Positions 43,431 to 52,366 are shown, numbered from the stretch's first letter. The stretch is DNA of 64,000 bases from Streptomyces sp. S4.7 (GCF_010384365.1 NZ_CP048397.1:2604001-2668000); one strand, 5' to 3'. Made by a program: numbers and translations. Notes: a model not told the origin generated them from the letters alone.

Positions 43431-44837
43431 TCATACCTCTGCGTAGTCGAGCCGGTGGCTCACATCGGCGCCGGCCCCCGTCTCCGCCTCCGTCGCCGGT
43501 CGGGCCGCCTGCTTCCGAAGGTATACCGCCCAGGTGAGCGCCGAGCACACGGCGTAGAAGCCGAGGAAGGCGACGAACGCGGCGGTGCCCGTGCCCGCCT
43601 CCTGCTGGAAGGACTGCCGGAAGGCGAGATTGACCCCCAGCCCGCCGAGTGCGCCGACGGCCCCGATCAGCCCCATGGAGGCGCCGGAGAGCCGGCGCCC
43701 GTACCGGGCGGCGTCCTCCCCCGTCCTCCCCCTGGCCAGGGCCTTCATCTGGAAAATGCCGGGGATCATCTTGTACGTCGAGCCGTTGCCGAGGCCGCTG
43801 AGCAGGAAGAGCGCGGTGAAGCCGACGAGGAACACGGGCAGCGACTCGGTCACCGAGGCGAAGATCACCACGACGGTGGCCGCCGCCATCCCCCCGAAGT
43901 TCCACAGCGTGATGCGGGCGCCGCCGTGCCGGTCGGCGAGCCTGCCGCCGACGGGCCGTATCAGCGAGCCGAGCAGCGGACCGGCGAAAGTCAGCGATGC
44001 GGCCTCCAGGGGCGTGCGCCCGAACTGGGTCTGGAGCACCAGGCCGAAGGCGAAGCTGTAGCCGATGAAGGAGCCGAACGTCCCGATGTAGAGCACCGCC
44101 ATGATCCAGGTGTGCCGGTCGCGTACGGCCTCCTTCGCCGCCCCGGTGTCGTTCTTCACCGGCGCCAGGTTGTCCATGAACAGCGCGGCGCAGACGGCGG
44201 CGGCGACGATCAGCGGGAGGTAGACGGCGAGCACGATCCGGGGGTGCGTGGCGCCCGCCGTCCCGATCACCAGCAGCCCGACGAGCTGCACGACCGGCAC
44301 GCCGATGTTCCCGCCGCCCGCGTTGAGGCCGAGCGCCCAGCCCTTCTCGCGCAGCGGGAAGAAGGAGTTGATGTTGGTCATGGACGAGGCGAAGTTGCCG
44401 CCGCCGAGCCCGGTGAGCGCGGCGACGGCCATGAAGGTGGTGTACGAGGTCCCCGGCTCCATCACCGCGTAGGCGGCGCCGGTCGGCAGGAGCAGCAGCA
44501 GGGCGCTGACGACGGTCCAGTTGCGGCCGCCGAAGCGGGCGACGGCGAAGGTGTAGGGGACCCGCACGAGGGCGCCGACGAAGGTGGCCATGCCGATGAG
44601 GAAGAACTTCCCGGCCGGGTCGATCCCGTACTCGGGCCCCATGAACAGGACCATCACGGACCAGAGGGTCCAGATGGAGAACCCGATGTGCTCGGAGAGC
44701 ACGGAGAAGAGCAGATTGCGCCTGGCGGTCCGGCGCCCCGTCCGCTCCCAGAAGTCGGTGTCCTCCGGATCCCAGTGCTCGATCCATCGTCCCCGTCCGG
44801 CGCCGGGTGCCGGATCGGTGGTCGTCGGGCCAGTCAT
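43431..44837 (-). CDS. narK: Nitrate/nitrite MFS transporter
   Basis: A 468-aa transporter with about 12 membrane helices. The nitrate signature is visible (GLGGGNFASSMTNINSFFP in the fifth helix region) together with a second Gly-rich signature (GNIGVPVVQLVGLLV). It moves nitrate in or nitrite out across the membrane. It heads a two-gene arrangement with nnaR. A possible GlnR half-site set lies 16-31 bp upstream of its start. The N-terminus (MTGPTTTDPAPG) is a normal soluble tail; start chosen for family fit. Confidence 0.95.
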   Translation of the reverse strand: MTGPTTTDPAPGAGRGRWIEHWDPEDTDFWERTGRRTARRNLLFSVLSEHIGFSIWTLWSVMVLFMGPEYGIDPAGKFFLIGMATFVGALVRVPYTFAVARFGGRNWTVVSALLLLLPTGAAYAVMEPGTSYTTFMAVAALTGLGGGNFASSMTNINSFFPLREKGWALGLNAGGGNIGVPVVQLVGLLVIGTAGATHPRIVLAVYLPLIVAAAVCAALFMDNLAPVKNDTGAAKEAVRDRHTWIMAVLYIGTFGSFIGYSFAFGLVLQTQFGRTPLEAASLTFAGPLLGSLIRPVGGRLADRHGGARITLWNFGGMAAATVVVIFASVTESLPVFLVGFTALFLLSGLGNGSTYKMIPGIFQMKALARGRTGEDAARYGRRLSGASMGLIGAVGALGGLGVNLAFRQSFQQEAGTGTAAFVAFLGFYAVCSALTWAVYLRKQAARPATEAETGAGADVSHRLDYAEV

Positions 44838-44852
44838 CGCGCCTCCACTGAC

Positions 44853-44868
44853 GGTGCGGTTCGGTGAC
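44853..44868 (-). promoter_or_regulatory. Weak candidate GlnR site upstream of narK
   Basis: Read on the minus strand: GTCAC-N6-GCACC, compared with the GlnR consensus GTnAC-N6-GAAAC (first half exact, second half 3 of 5). Its position is plausible, since narK is a GlnR/NnaR target in Streptomyces. Low confidence without alignment or binding data. Confidence 0.3.
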
Positions 44869-44989
44869 CTCTGAGGGTAGGGACGGCGCGTTTCACCGGG
44901 ATGCCGCGAGATGACCGGCGCGCAACCTTGGTCTCACCCGGTGGTGGGCGCGACTGTGAGACCGGCCGCCGGCCCGTCTGCCGCCGCCC

Positions 44990-45901
44990 TCACCAGCGCG
45001 TCGCCGTGAAGTCGACCGGCCGTGGCCGCAGCGTGGCGGTGCGGGTCACCAGGGCCCGCATACGCCGCCGCGCCTCGGCGGCGGGCAGGTGCTTCCGGTC
45101 GCCGTGGCCGGGGAGCAGCCACTCGAAACGCAGGGCGTCGGCCGTACGGGCCAGGGAGGCGGCCAGCGCCTCGATGGAGTACCAGGTGACGTTCTCGACC
45201 ACCTCGATGTCGCCGGTGGTGCGGGACCAGTAGAAGCTGTCGCCGCTGAAGCAGTACCGGTCGTCGGCGACGTACACCACGCTGCCGCGCGTGTGGCCGG
45301 GAAGCGGATGGGCCACGACACCGTCGGTGATCTCGACGGCTTCGGTGCCCCGCAGCACCTGGTCGGCGTCGGGTGCGGCGGCGAGGTCGCCCTCGTGGAT
45401 CCAGAGCCGGGCGCCGAACCGGTCGGCGTACGCGCGGCCGTGTGCCGCGTGGTCCTGGTGGGTGAGCAGGACGTCGGAGACGGGGCCGAGCGCTTCGAAC
45501 CGGGCCGCCAGCGCCTCGCTCCAGCGCGGGGTGTCCACCATGACCTGGCCGCCGGACGGGCGCCGGACGAGATAGGAGTTGGCGGCCGCGGTCATCGGGG
45601 CGTTGTGTCCGCAGAGGGAGACGGTGGCGTCGAACGGCAGCGGGTAGGGGTCGAGATCCCGGTCCAGGCGGTGGCCGGCCGGCGGGCGCACGGACCGGGT
45701 GTGACAGGCGAAGGCGGCGGCGTGGAGCAGATGTTCCTCCGCGGCGTCGAGCGGCTGGCGTACGACGGCGGAGCGCCCGTCGACCTCGTCTATCAGTCCC
45801 GGTGCGAGCTGGCGGGAGACGTCGCAGTTCGTGCAGCGGTCGTCCACGTGCCAGCCGGCGTCGGTGGCGGCCGTTCGGGTCCGGGTGGAGGTGTCGTTCA
45901 C
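44990..45901 (-). CDS. MBL-fold hydrolase with N-terminal ferredoxin-like cluster motif
   Basis: A 303-aa protein. The N-terminal 65 residues have DRCTNCDVSRQLAPGL and a later AFACHTRSVR, resembling the single-cluster ferredoxin-like head found in front of some MBL-fold proteins. The rest is a metallo-beta-lactamase fold: metal-binding LLTHQDHAAHG (HxxxxH variant with Asp-His), PLPGHTRGSVVYV and a FSGDSFYW segment. Substrate unknown. Neighbours are narK (same strand, upstream of it) and a zinc-ribbon protein. An iron-sulfur or zinc site at the N-terminus is inference. Confidence 0.85.
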   Translation of the reverse strand: MNDTSTRTRTAATDAGWHVDDRCTNCDVSRQLAPGLIDEVDGRSAVVRQPLDAAEEHLLHAAAFACHTRSVRPPAGHRLDRDLDPYPLPFDATVSLCGHNAPMTAAANSYLVRRPSGGQVMVDTPRWSEALAARFEALGPVSDVLLTHQDHAAHGRAYADRFGARLWIHEGDLAAAPDADQVLRGTEAVEITDGVVAHPLPGHTRGSVVYVADDRYCFSGDSFYWSRTTGDIEVVENVTWYSIEALAASLARTADALRFEWLLPGHGDRKHLPAAEARRRMRALVTRTATLRPRPVDFTATRW

Positions 45902-46066
45902 GGTGTCACTCCTGTGCGGTTCGGCCCTGTCCCGTACCGGTCGCGTACGGGACGGCGTCGCGGCCGGGTACGGGTCGGGTACCGGCCGGACGGGAACGAG
46001 AATCCCCCTCCCCCGCGGGAAAGCGGAAGGGGGTCCCGATCTTGTTTCTCGGCGCCGCGGGCCATC

Positions 46067-46318
46067 TCACGGACCCGCGTGGCACTCCGCTTTTGGCGCG
46101 AACATGACACTATTGCCGCCCACCACCAGCCTCGGCCCACCGCCCCCGCACGGCTCCAGCCAGACCCGCACCCGCCCGCAGGCGCACCGCGTGTAGACGA
46201 CGGTTCCCTCGGCGACCGTGTGGCGCGACGCCTCCTGGAGCGGGGCCTCGACGGGCCAGCCGCAGTCGGCGCAGGCGGCGATGTCCTCGGGACGGATATC
46301 TGTCGGATCAGCTTCCAT
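46067..46318 (-). CDS. 83-aa zinc-ribbon-like protein
   Basis: A small protein starting MEADPTDIRPEDIA with two Cys pairs, CADCGW and CACGR, separated by about 25 residues, as in treble-clef or zinc-ribbon folds; a fifth Cys (LEPCGG) follows. The stop is at 46067. It is divergent from the LysR gene with 87 bp between starts, so the two may share control. No clear ribosome site precedes the ATG. I do not recognise the family. Confidence 0.65.
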   Translation of the reverse strand: MEADPTDIRPEDIAACADCGWPVEAPLQEASRHTVAEGTVVYTRCACGRVRVWLEPCGGGGPRLVVGGNSVMFAPKAECHAGP

Positions 46319-46405
46319 ACGGCCAAGCGTCCGCCCTCGGACCGTGCGCGTCCATCGCATCTTTCGGGACGGAACCATGCCGAAACAGCGTACGAATGGC
46401 GCACG

Positions 46406-47326
46406 ATGGAGGGCGTGATCAATCTGCGCCTCCTCCAGACGCTGCGCGTCATGAACGCGCAGGGCACCGTCGCGGCCACCGCCCGCGCGCTGAACCTCTC
46501 GCCGTCCGCCGTCTCCCAGCAACTGCGCCAGCTCTCCCGCGAGGTCGGCGCCGAGCTGTGGGAGCCGGACGGCCGACGGATCCGCCTCACCACGGCGGGC
46601 TGCGTCCTGCTGCACCACGCGGACCTGCTCAGCGCCCAGTGGGAACGCGCCAGGGCGGACGTCGCCGAGCACGGCGGCGGCTCGTACCGGACGCTGCGCA
46701 TCGGCGGCTTCGCGACCAGCATCGGCCCGCTCCTCGCGCCCACCGCGCAGCAGCTGCGCGACGCGTCGCCGTCGACGCGTACGACCGTCGCGGACATCGA
46801 CACCCGCCACTGCTACGAGCAACTGCTGGCCGGAAAGCTCGACATCGCCGTCCTCACCCCACTGCCCGGCAGCCCCACCATGGACGATCCCCGCTTCGAC
46901 CAGCGGCCGCTGATGGACGACTACCTGGACCTCGTCGTCCCGGCGGCGCACCCGCTGGCCGGCTGTGAGCGCGTCGAGCTGTGCGAGACGGCCGACGACG
47001 ACTGGATATCGCCGCACCACGACCAGAGACGCCTGATCGAAGCGCTCTGCGCCGCGTCCGGCTTCGCCCCGCGGATGGTCCACCACGCCGACGAGTGGCC
47101 GGCGGTGCTCTCGCTGATCAGCCACGGCCTCGGCATCTGCCTCGTGCCGCGGCTGGTCCCCCTCACCACCCATCCGGAGCTGGTGAGGCTCTGCGTCACC
47201 GGCGACCCGCCGCCCTTCCGGCGGGTCCTGACCTGCGTACGGCGCGGCAGCGGTACCCAGCCGACGATCAGCGACGGTCTGGCGAGCCTGCGTGCGCGGG
47301 CGGCGCTGAGCCCGTGGGCCGACTAG
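46406..47326 (+). CDS. LysR-family transcriptional regulator
   Basis: A 306-aa regulator (MEGVINLRLLQTLRVMNAQG) with an N-terminal winged helix (AALNLSPSAVSQQLRQLS-type recognition region) and a LysR substrate-binding domain (LRIGGFATSIGPLLAPTAQQ onward). An in-frame GTG three codons later (46415) has GGAGGG before it but too close. The ATG at 46406 was preferred. It is divergent from the 83-aa protein, which may be its target. Its last 59 bp overlap the convergent acyltransferase gene, and that overlap holds a GAGCCGTTC repeat. Confidence 0.92.
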   Translation: MEGVINLRLLQTLRVMNAQGTVAATARALNLSPSAVSQQLRQLSREVGAELWEPDGRRIRLTTAGCVLLHHADLLSAQWERARADVAEHGGGSYRTLRIGGFATSIGPLLAPTAQQLRDASPSTRTTVADIDTRHCYEQLLAGKLDIAVLTPLPGSPTMDDPRFDQRPLMDDYLDLVVPAAHPLAGCERVELCETADDDWISPHHDQRRLIEALCAASGFAPRMVHHADEWPAVLSLISHGLGICLVPRLVPLTTHPELVRLCVTGDPPPFRRVLTCVRRGSGTQPTISDGLASLRARAALSPWAD

Positions 47327-48566
47327 AGCCGTTCGAGCCGTTCGAGCCGTTCGGCCAGAGTCTCGGCCGCCGTCTGGCCGCGACGTCCTCGACCCACCCG
47401 AAGGCCAGGATCGCGACCGCCAGCAGCGGCCAGATCAGCACCAGCGTCAACGCCGGGTAGGCGGCGTCCAGTTGCTCCCCGTACTTCCACATGTCGGGAA
47501 TCTTCCAGAGCTGGTCGATGATCGGTACCGTCGCCATGATCAGCAGGTTGTGCCAGAGATAGATCGTCACGGCACGGTTGTTGGCGAGAGTGATCGTGGA
47601 GTCGAACTGCGCCAGTTTCCCGGGCAGTTTCCGCCACGACGGCGAGTACTGGAGCAGGATCGCGCAGAACCCGAGCGACCAGGTCGCCTGGGCCAGCGGG
47701 ATCTCGTCCAGGTTCCAGCCCTCGTCGGTGAGATGCCCCGACGCCCACCAGATCCCGAAGGCCATGACGAACGCGGCGAGCGAGACCGTGATGTAGCGCG
47801 GCACCTTCTTGAACATGCCGTCGTTGTGCGCGAAGCCGAGGATCCAGCACGCGCCGTAGACCGCGAAGTCGGTGAGCGCCAGCCCCGCCTCGCCGGGGAT
47901 CTCCACCAGACCGGTGCCGATGACGGCGGTCAGCGCGAGCGGCGCCAGCAGCGTCGCCCACGGCACCCGCCGGAAGGCCCACAGCAGCAGCGGCGACGCC
48001 AGCACGAACCAGAGGTACGCGCGGATGTACCAGAGCGGCCCGGCCGCCTGGTCCGCCCACGACTGGTCCAGCCAGCCGCCCTCCGAGCCGCTCTCCCACG
48101 GATACGGCGGCGCCCCGACCGGCAACAGATAGTTGGCCAGCTTGAGGAACCACCACAGCCCCTCCTCCCTGACCGGCTTCCAGCCCATCGCGAACATCAC
48201 CGGCACGACGACCAGCGCGAACGCCCACATCGGCGGCAGCAGCCGCCGCATCCGGCCCCTGATGACACCCGGCGAGGGCCGGGCCAGCGAGCGCGCCATC
48301 AGCGAACCCGCCAGCGCGAACATCACACCCATGGAGGGGAAGAGAATCGTCAGCCAGGCCCAGCCGAAGATGTGGTAGACCACCACCCGCCCCAGCGCGA
48401 TCGCGCGCAGCAGGTCGAGATAGCGGTCCCTGCCGGACGGACGCCCGGCGCCCTCCGCCGGCCCCGCTTCCGGCCGCGCGCCTCCCTGCGCCCTGTTCCT
48501 GGCTCGCGGAACACCTCCGGTGTCCCCGGCGGCCACTCCCCCGGTGCCGACGAAACCGCCGCTCAT
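47268..48566 (-). CDS. Membrane acyltransferase (acyltransferase-3 family) of polysaccharide operon
   Basis: A 432-aa membrane protein with about ten hydrophobic helices. The acyltransferase-3 signature near the N-terminus is RDRYLDLLRAIALGRVVVYH, with the conserved Arg and His; WYIRAYLWFVLASPLLLWAF is also typical. It probably O-acylates a surface polysaccharide. Its ATG overlaps the stop of the glycosyltransferase gene (ATGA), so it works with it. The tail contains GSNGSNGSS repeats. The pair resembles the matAB (PNAG, pellet-forming) locus of Streptomyces; the symbols are not assigned. Confidence 0.9.
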   Translation of the reverse strand: MSGGFVGTGGVAAGDTGGVPRARNRAQGGARPEAGPAEGAGRPSGRDRYLDLLRAIALGRVVVYHIFGWAWLTILFPSMGVMFALAGSLMARSLARPSPGVIRGRMRRLLPPMWAFALVVVPVMFAMGWKPVREEGLWWFLKLANYLLPVGAPPYPWESGSEGGWLDQSWADQAAGPLWYIRAYLWFVLASPLLLWAFRRVPWATLLAPLALTAVIGTGLVEIPGEAGLALTDFAVYGACWILGFAHNDGMFKKVPRYITVSLAAFVMAFGIWWASGHLTDEGWNLDEIPLAQATWSLGFCAILLQYSPSWRKLPGKLAQFDSTITLANNRAVTIYLWHNLLIMATVPIIDQLWKIPDMWKYGEQLDAAYPALTLVLIWPLLAVAILAFGWVEDVAARRRPRLWPNGSNGSNGSSRPTGSAPPAHAGSPDRR

Positions 48567-50770
48567 GCCACCGGCCTCCGAACGTCCTCGCGCCGCCGCC
48601 CGGTCGTGGCCCCCGGTGCCTCGACGGCGCCCGTGCGGCGCAGCTTCTGCCAGCGGAGCCGGCCGCCGGTGAGTGCCGTGATCCAGGACTGGAGCAGCAC
48701 GACGTACATGAGCTGCCGGTAGAGGATCTGCTGGAGGGGCAGCGAGATCAGATGGATCATGCGTTCGCCGTCGAGCCGGAAGGCGTACGCGGCGCAGACG
48801 GCCTGTACGGCCAGCACACCCAGCCACGCGATGACGGTGTTCCTTGTGGGGCCGAAGATGAGCCCGTACAGGAGGAACACGTCGATGAGCGGCGCGAGCA
48901 GCGGGAACAGCACCATGAACAGCGAGACCAGCGGCAGTCCGACCCGGCCGAAGCGGCCCGAGGGCCCGCGCTCGATCACCGCGCGGCGGTGCTTCCAGAT
49001 CGCCTGCATCGTGCCGTAGCTCCAGCGGTAGCGCTGGGACCACAACTGCTGCACGGACTCCGGCGCCTCGGTCCAGGCGCGGGCGCGCTCCGCGTACACG
49101 ACCCGCCAGCCGTCGCGGTGCATCGCCATGGTGATGTCGGTGTCCTCGGCGAGGGTGTCCTCGCTCATCCCGCCGACCCGCTCCAGGGCCTGGCGGCGGA
49201 AGGCGCCGACCGCGCCGGGGATGGTGGGCATGCAGCGCAGCACGTCGTACATCCGGCGGTCCAGGTTGAAGCCCATCACGTACTCGATGTGCTGCCAGGC
49301 GCCGATGAGGGTGTCGCGGTTGCCGACCTTGGCGTTGCCCGCGACGGCCCCGACCCTCGGGTCGCCGAACGGCTGGACCAGCTCACGCACGGTGGACGGC
49401 TCGAAGACGGTGTCCCCGTCCATCATCACGACGAGGTCGTGACCGGCGTGCGCGATGCCGTTGTTGAGCGCGGCGGGCTTCCCGCTGTTGACCTGCCGTA
49501 CGACCTGGACACCCGGCAGCCACATCGCCTCGACGATGTCCGCCGTGCCGTCCGTCGAGCCGTCGTCGATGACGATGACCTCGATGGGATGGTCACTCTC
49601 CATCAGTGAGCGGACCGTGTTGGCTATGCACTCGCGTTCGTTGTACGCGGGCACGAGCACCGTCACCGGTTCGGTGACCGGCTCGCCCCAGCCGAAGCCG
49701 CGCCGCCGCACCTTGCGCGCGTGCGCGAAGGAGAGCACCAGCATCAGCCCGAACCGCCCGATGACCAGCACACCGATCACGGCGAGCCCGGCCACCAGTA
49801 CGGCGGTGGTGCCCTCCGAGACGGCGACGGCCCCGACGAACGCCTTGCCCTTGAGCAGTTCGACTCCGGAGACGGGCGTATGGGCGCTCGGGGCGCCCAG
49901 CGCCTCGGTGAGGTTGGCGAACTCGTATCCGCGCTCCTGCATGCTCGGCAGGAAGCGGCCCAGCGCGGTGACGGTCTGCGAGCGGTCGCCGCCGGAGTCG
50001 TGCATCAGCACGATGGAGCCGCGGGTGCCCTCCGGTGTGGCCCGCTCGATGATCTCCTCGACACCGGGACGCTTCCAGTCCTCGCTGTCGGTGTTGTTGA
50101 GCACGGTGATGTAGCCGAGGCTGCCGATGTACTCGGTGACCGGCCAGGACTTGTCGTCCATCGCGTCGGCGAAGGAGGAGTACGGCGGCCGGAACAGCGA
50201 GGTGCGGATGCCGGCCGCGCCCGCCAGCACGAGCTGGTTCTGTGTCAGCTCCCAGTCGATGCGGGACTTGGTCTGGTACGCGAGATCCGGGTGGTTGAAG
50301 GTGTGCAGGCCGATCTCATGGCCCTCGGCGACCATCCGTCGCACCAGGTCGGGATGGCGCGAGGCCATCGTGCCGGTGACGAAGAAGACGGCGTGCGCGT
50401 CGTATTCCTTCAGCTTGTCGAGGACCTTGGGCGTCCACTCGGGGTCCGGTCCGTCGTCGAAGGTCAGCACGAGCCTGTGGTCGGGGACCTTCAGCGCCTT
50501 GGGGGTGGTCGTCCCACGCGCGTCTATGACCGGGCCGCCCTTGAGGATCCGGTCCGGCACCTGGTCGGTGGCGGCCGGGGGGCGTACGCGATGGTCCGCC
50601 AGGATCTCGCTGTGCACATAGCCGCGCAGCATCAGCATCGCGAGCAGGGCGACGAGCAGCAGCGAAGGCAGCAGATAGCGCATGGGCAGTCTGCGTCCGG
50701 CGACGCGACCCCGCTTCTGCTTGTGCTGGCCGTGCTTGTGGGACGGGGCCCGTCTGCCAGAAGAGGTCAT
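48563..50770 (-). CDS. Bifunctional polysaccharide deacetylase-glycosyltransferase
   Basis: A 735-aa protein. After a basic head and one membrane helix (residues 30-52) comes an outside NodB-type polysaccharide deacetylase domain: TFDDGPDPEW (about residues 103-112), HTFNH (156-160) and FRPPYSSF. A second membrane helix is followed by a GT2 glycosyltransferase domain with DDGSTDGTAD, VMMDGDTVFEP, EDTDITMAM and the QxxRW motif QRYRWSYG. C-terminal membrane helices complete the synthase. This fused design makes and N-deacetylates a poly-N-acetylglucosamine-like polymer and matches the Streptomyces mat locus protein that makes hyphae stick together. Only 2 nt separate it from the upstream gene. 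Confidence 0.93.
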   Translation of the reverse strand: MTSSGRRAPSHKHGQHKQKRGRVAGRRLPMRYLLPSLLLVALLAMLMLRGYVHSEILADHRVRPPAATDQVPDRILKGGPVIDARGTTTPKALKVPDHRLVLTFDDGPDPEWTPKVLDKLKEYDAHAVFFVTGTMASRHPDLVRRMVAEGHEIGLHTFNHPDLAYQTKSRIDWELTQNQLVLAGAAGIRTSLFRPPYSSFADAMDDKSWPVTEYIGSLGYITVLNNTDSEDWKRPGVEEIIERATPEGTRGSIVLMHDSGGDRSQTVTALGRFLPSMQERGYEFANLTEALGAPSAHTPVSGVELLKGKAFVGAVAVSEGTTAVLVAGLAVIGVLVIGRFGLMLVLSFAHARKVRRRGFGWGEPVTEPVTVLVPAYNERECIANTVRSLMESDHPIEVIVIDDGSTDGTADIVEAMWLPGVQVVRQVNSGKPAALNNGIAHAGHDLVVMMDGDTVFEPSTVRELVQPFGDPRVGAVAGNAKVGNRDTLIGAWQHIEYVMGFNLDRRMYDVLRCMPTIPGAVGAFRRQALERVGGMSEDTLAEDTDITMAMHRDGWRVVYAERARAWTEAPESVQQLWSQRYRWSYGTMQAIWKHRRAVIERGPSGRFGRVGLPLVSLFMVLFPLLAPLIDVFLLYGLIFGPTRNTVIAWLGVLAVQAVCAAYAFRLDGERMIHLISLPLQQILYRQLMYVVLLQSWITALTGGRLRWQKLRRTGAVEAPGATTGRRREDVRRPVA

Positions 50771-50772
50771 TT

Positions 50773-51459
50773 TTACTGGGCGCCTTCCGCGACTGCGTGC
50801 TGGCCGTCCTGCACGACGGGTGGATCGACGGGCGCGGAGTCCGAGGGAGTGGGGTCCGTGCCGGGATCGGGGCCGGGATCGACCGGTCCTCCCGGGTCGG
50901 ACTCACCGGGGTCGGGGTCGGGGTTCTCTCCCGGGCCCGGATCGGCGTCGCCGGGGTCCGGCTTCGGATCGGTCTTCCCGGGCTTCGGGTCGGGGTCCGG
51001 CTTACCGGAGGCCGAGCCTGACGGGTCGGGGTCGTTCGACGCGCCGGGGCTCTCGCCGGGCGCGGACGGTGTGCCGGAGACGGAGTCCGCCGGGCTGGGG
51101 TCGAGGCCCCCCGCGCCGGGCGTGGCCACCACGGTGGGCCGGTCCGTCGGGGGCGGCTGTATCTCGACCTTGTCGGAGTCGCGCTTGTCACTGACGCCGG
51201 GTATCTGGAGCCAGGGGGCGCTGGAGCTGCCGCCGACCAGGGCCGCGACCAGCGCGACGGCGTAACAGGCGCTCGCTATCGCCAGCACCCAGCCCAGACG
51301 CCGGAGCTTCTTGCTCCGACGGCCGCTGGCGTCGACGAAGACGGGGCCTTCGGCGCTGTCCGCGGCCCGCGCCGCGGGCATGCCGGTGGCCTCTGTGGTC
51401 CGGCCGGGCAGTTCGGAGAGCTGCCGCCCCAGACCGTCGAGCTCGACGGTGACGTCCAT
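50773..51459 (-). CDS. Single-pass secreted/cell-surface protein with Pro/Asp/Gly-rich tail
   Basis: About 228 aa. A short cytosolic head (MDVTVELDGLGRQLSELPG) contains basic residues before one membrane helix (LGWVLAIASACYAVALVAALVGG). An external segment is rich in Pro, Asp, Gly and Ser (for example NPDPDPGESDPGG and PDPDPKPGKTDPKPDP), probably a flexible wall-spanning stalk. No known domain is recognised. It ends 2 nt before the deacetylase-glycosyltransferase gene and is almost certainly in that operon. The start is uncertain: the in-frame extension upstream to 51555 has codon use unlike Streptomyces genes. Confidence 0.7.
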   Translation of the reverse strand: MDVTVELDGLGRQLSELPGRTTEATGMPAARAADSAEGPVFVDASGRRSKKLRRLGWVLAIASACYAVALVAALVGGSSSAPWLQIPGVSDKRDSDKVEIQPPPTDRPTVVATPGAGGLDPSPADSVSGTPSAPGESPGASNDPDPSGSASGKPDPDPKPGKTDPKPDPGDADPGPGENPDPDPGESDPGGPVDPGPDPGTDPTPSDSAPVDPPVVQDGQHAVAEGAQ

Positions 51460-51938
51460 CGGCTCATGCGTATGCCCTTTTCGGGCATCTTCTCGCCAAT
51501 TGTCCACTGCTGTACGCACATCCCCCACAAGATCACTGGGTGCGTGCATGAACATGGCCGGAATTCGGCCGTCGGCCGGGCCCCCACCCGAACCGAGCGC
51601 CCCCCAACCACTTGCACCCGGACCCAGAATGTAGCGCACGGCGACCACACACGTGCTCCTGCTTCACCAGTTGATATGCATCTGTACGAGTTCGCTGCCG
51701 AAGGACCGATCTTGACGCAAAAATTCCGGCCATGCGGTCCGTTCTCGCGGAGCGGCCCCACGGCCCTGAACTGCCCTTGTTCCAGGGCGTTGTGACCCGG
51801 GACGGCAGGGGCCGGCGGATACATGAGGGACATCGCACCGCGCCGCGCCGGGGCGCTGTGTCCGACATCACGACGTCCGGCGCACGGCGAAGGCCCCGCT
51901 GCCAGCGGCAGCGGGGCCTTCGCCTCACATGGGAACTG
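51460..51938. other. Intergenic region between polysaccharide operon and ssrA
   Basis: About 480 bp with lower GC than its surroundings in places. It holds the promoter and leader of the polysaccharide operon and the ssrA terminator (separate entry). No convincing open frame. Several short frames overlap but have poor third-position bias. Confidence 0.45.
51887..51923 (-). terminator. 17-bp hairpin downstream of ssrA
   Basis: GCGAAGGCCCCGCTGCC (51887-51903) pairs perfectly with 51907-51923 across AGC, 16 nt beyond the tmRNA 3' end on the minus strand. Confidence 0.85.
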
Positions 51939-52323
51939 TGGAGATGGCGGGAATCGAACCCGCGTCCAACGGTGCGGAACCAGGGCTTCTCCGAGTGCAG
52001 TTCGCTACGTTTTTACTCGGCCCCGGAGGTCACGCGAACAAGCCTCCGACAGGCCCAGTCACTGTTTGATTTCCCACCGTGTCCCGTGACCGAACGCGGT
52101 GGTTTAGTTCCCTAGTTGATGCCAGGATCCGGGTCGGGAACACCCCCGGGCTGACACTCCACGGAGTCTTCGCTAGCTGCTAATTAAGCAGCGAGAGCGA
52201 AGGTGGAGGAATCGCGCTTGGAATTGGCGATTATTGTTTGCGACATATGGTTAACGAGATCATTGCCGCTTCCTCGACTCGCTTCCCCTGCCTCGACATC
52301 CGCTGTCGAAACCGATCATCCCC
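51939..52323 (-). ncRNA. ssrA: tmRNA
   Basis: Transfer-messenger RNA rescuing stalled ribosomes. The 5' GGGGATG pairs with the 3' CATCTCC; the T arm reads GGTTCGATTCCCGCC. The tag frame on the minus strand gives ANSKRDSSTFALAA followed by TAA (about 52180-52223), ending in the conserved ALAA. CCA is not encoded. smpB lies 97 bp upstream. Confidence 0.96.
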
Positions 52324-52337
52324 ATGTTGATTTTTCA

Positions 52338-52366
52338 AACGCTGTCCCTGCTCTGCGGGACGTCAA
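52338..52366 (-). promoter_or_regulatory. Possible ssrA promoter
   Basis: On the minus strand TTGACG (52361-52366) lies 17 bp before AGCGTT (52338-52343). The -35 is good, the -10 weak. Position fits transcription of ssrA a few bases upstream of the mature 5' end at 52323. Confidence 0.4.

Noticed and set aside
45089..46405. N-terminal 439-codon extension of the LysR gene
   Set aside because: It runs antisense to the MBL-fold gene and through the divergent promoter; the family N-terminus begins at 46406.
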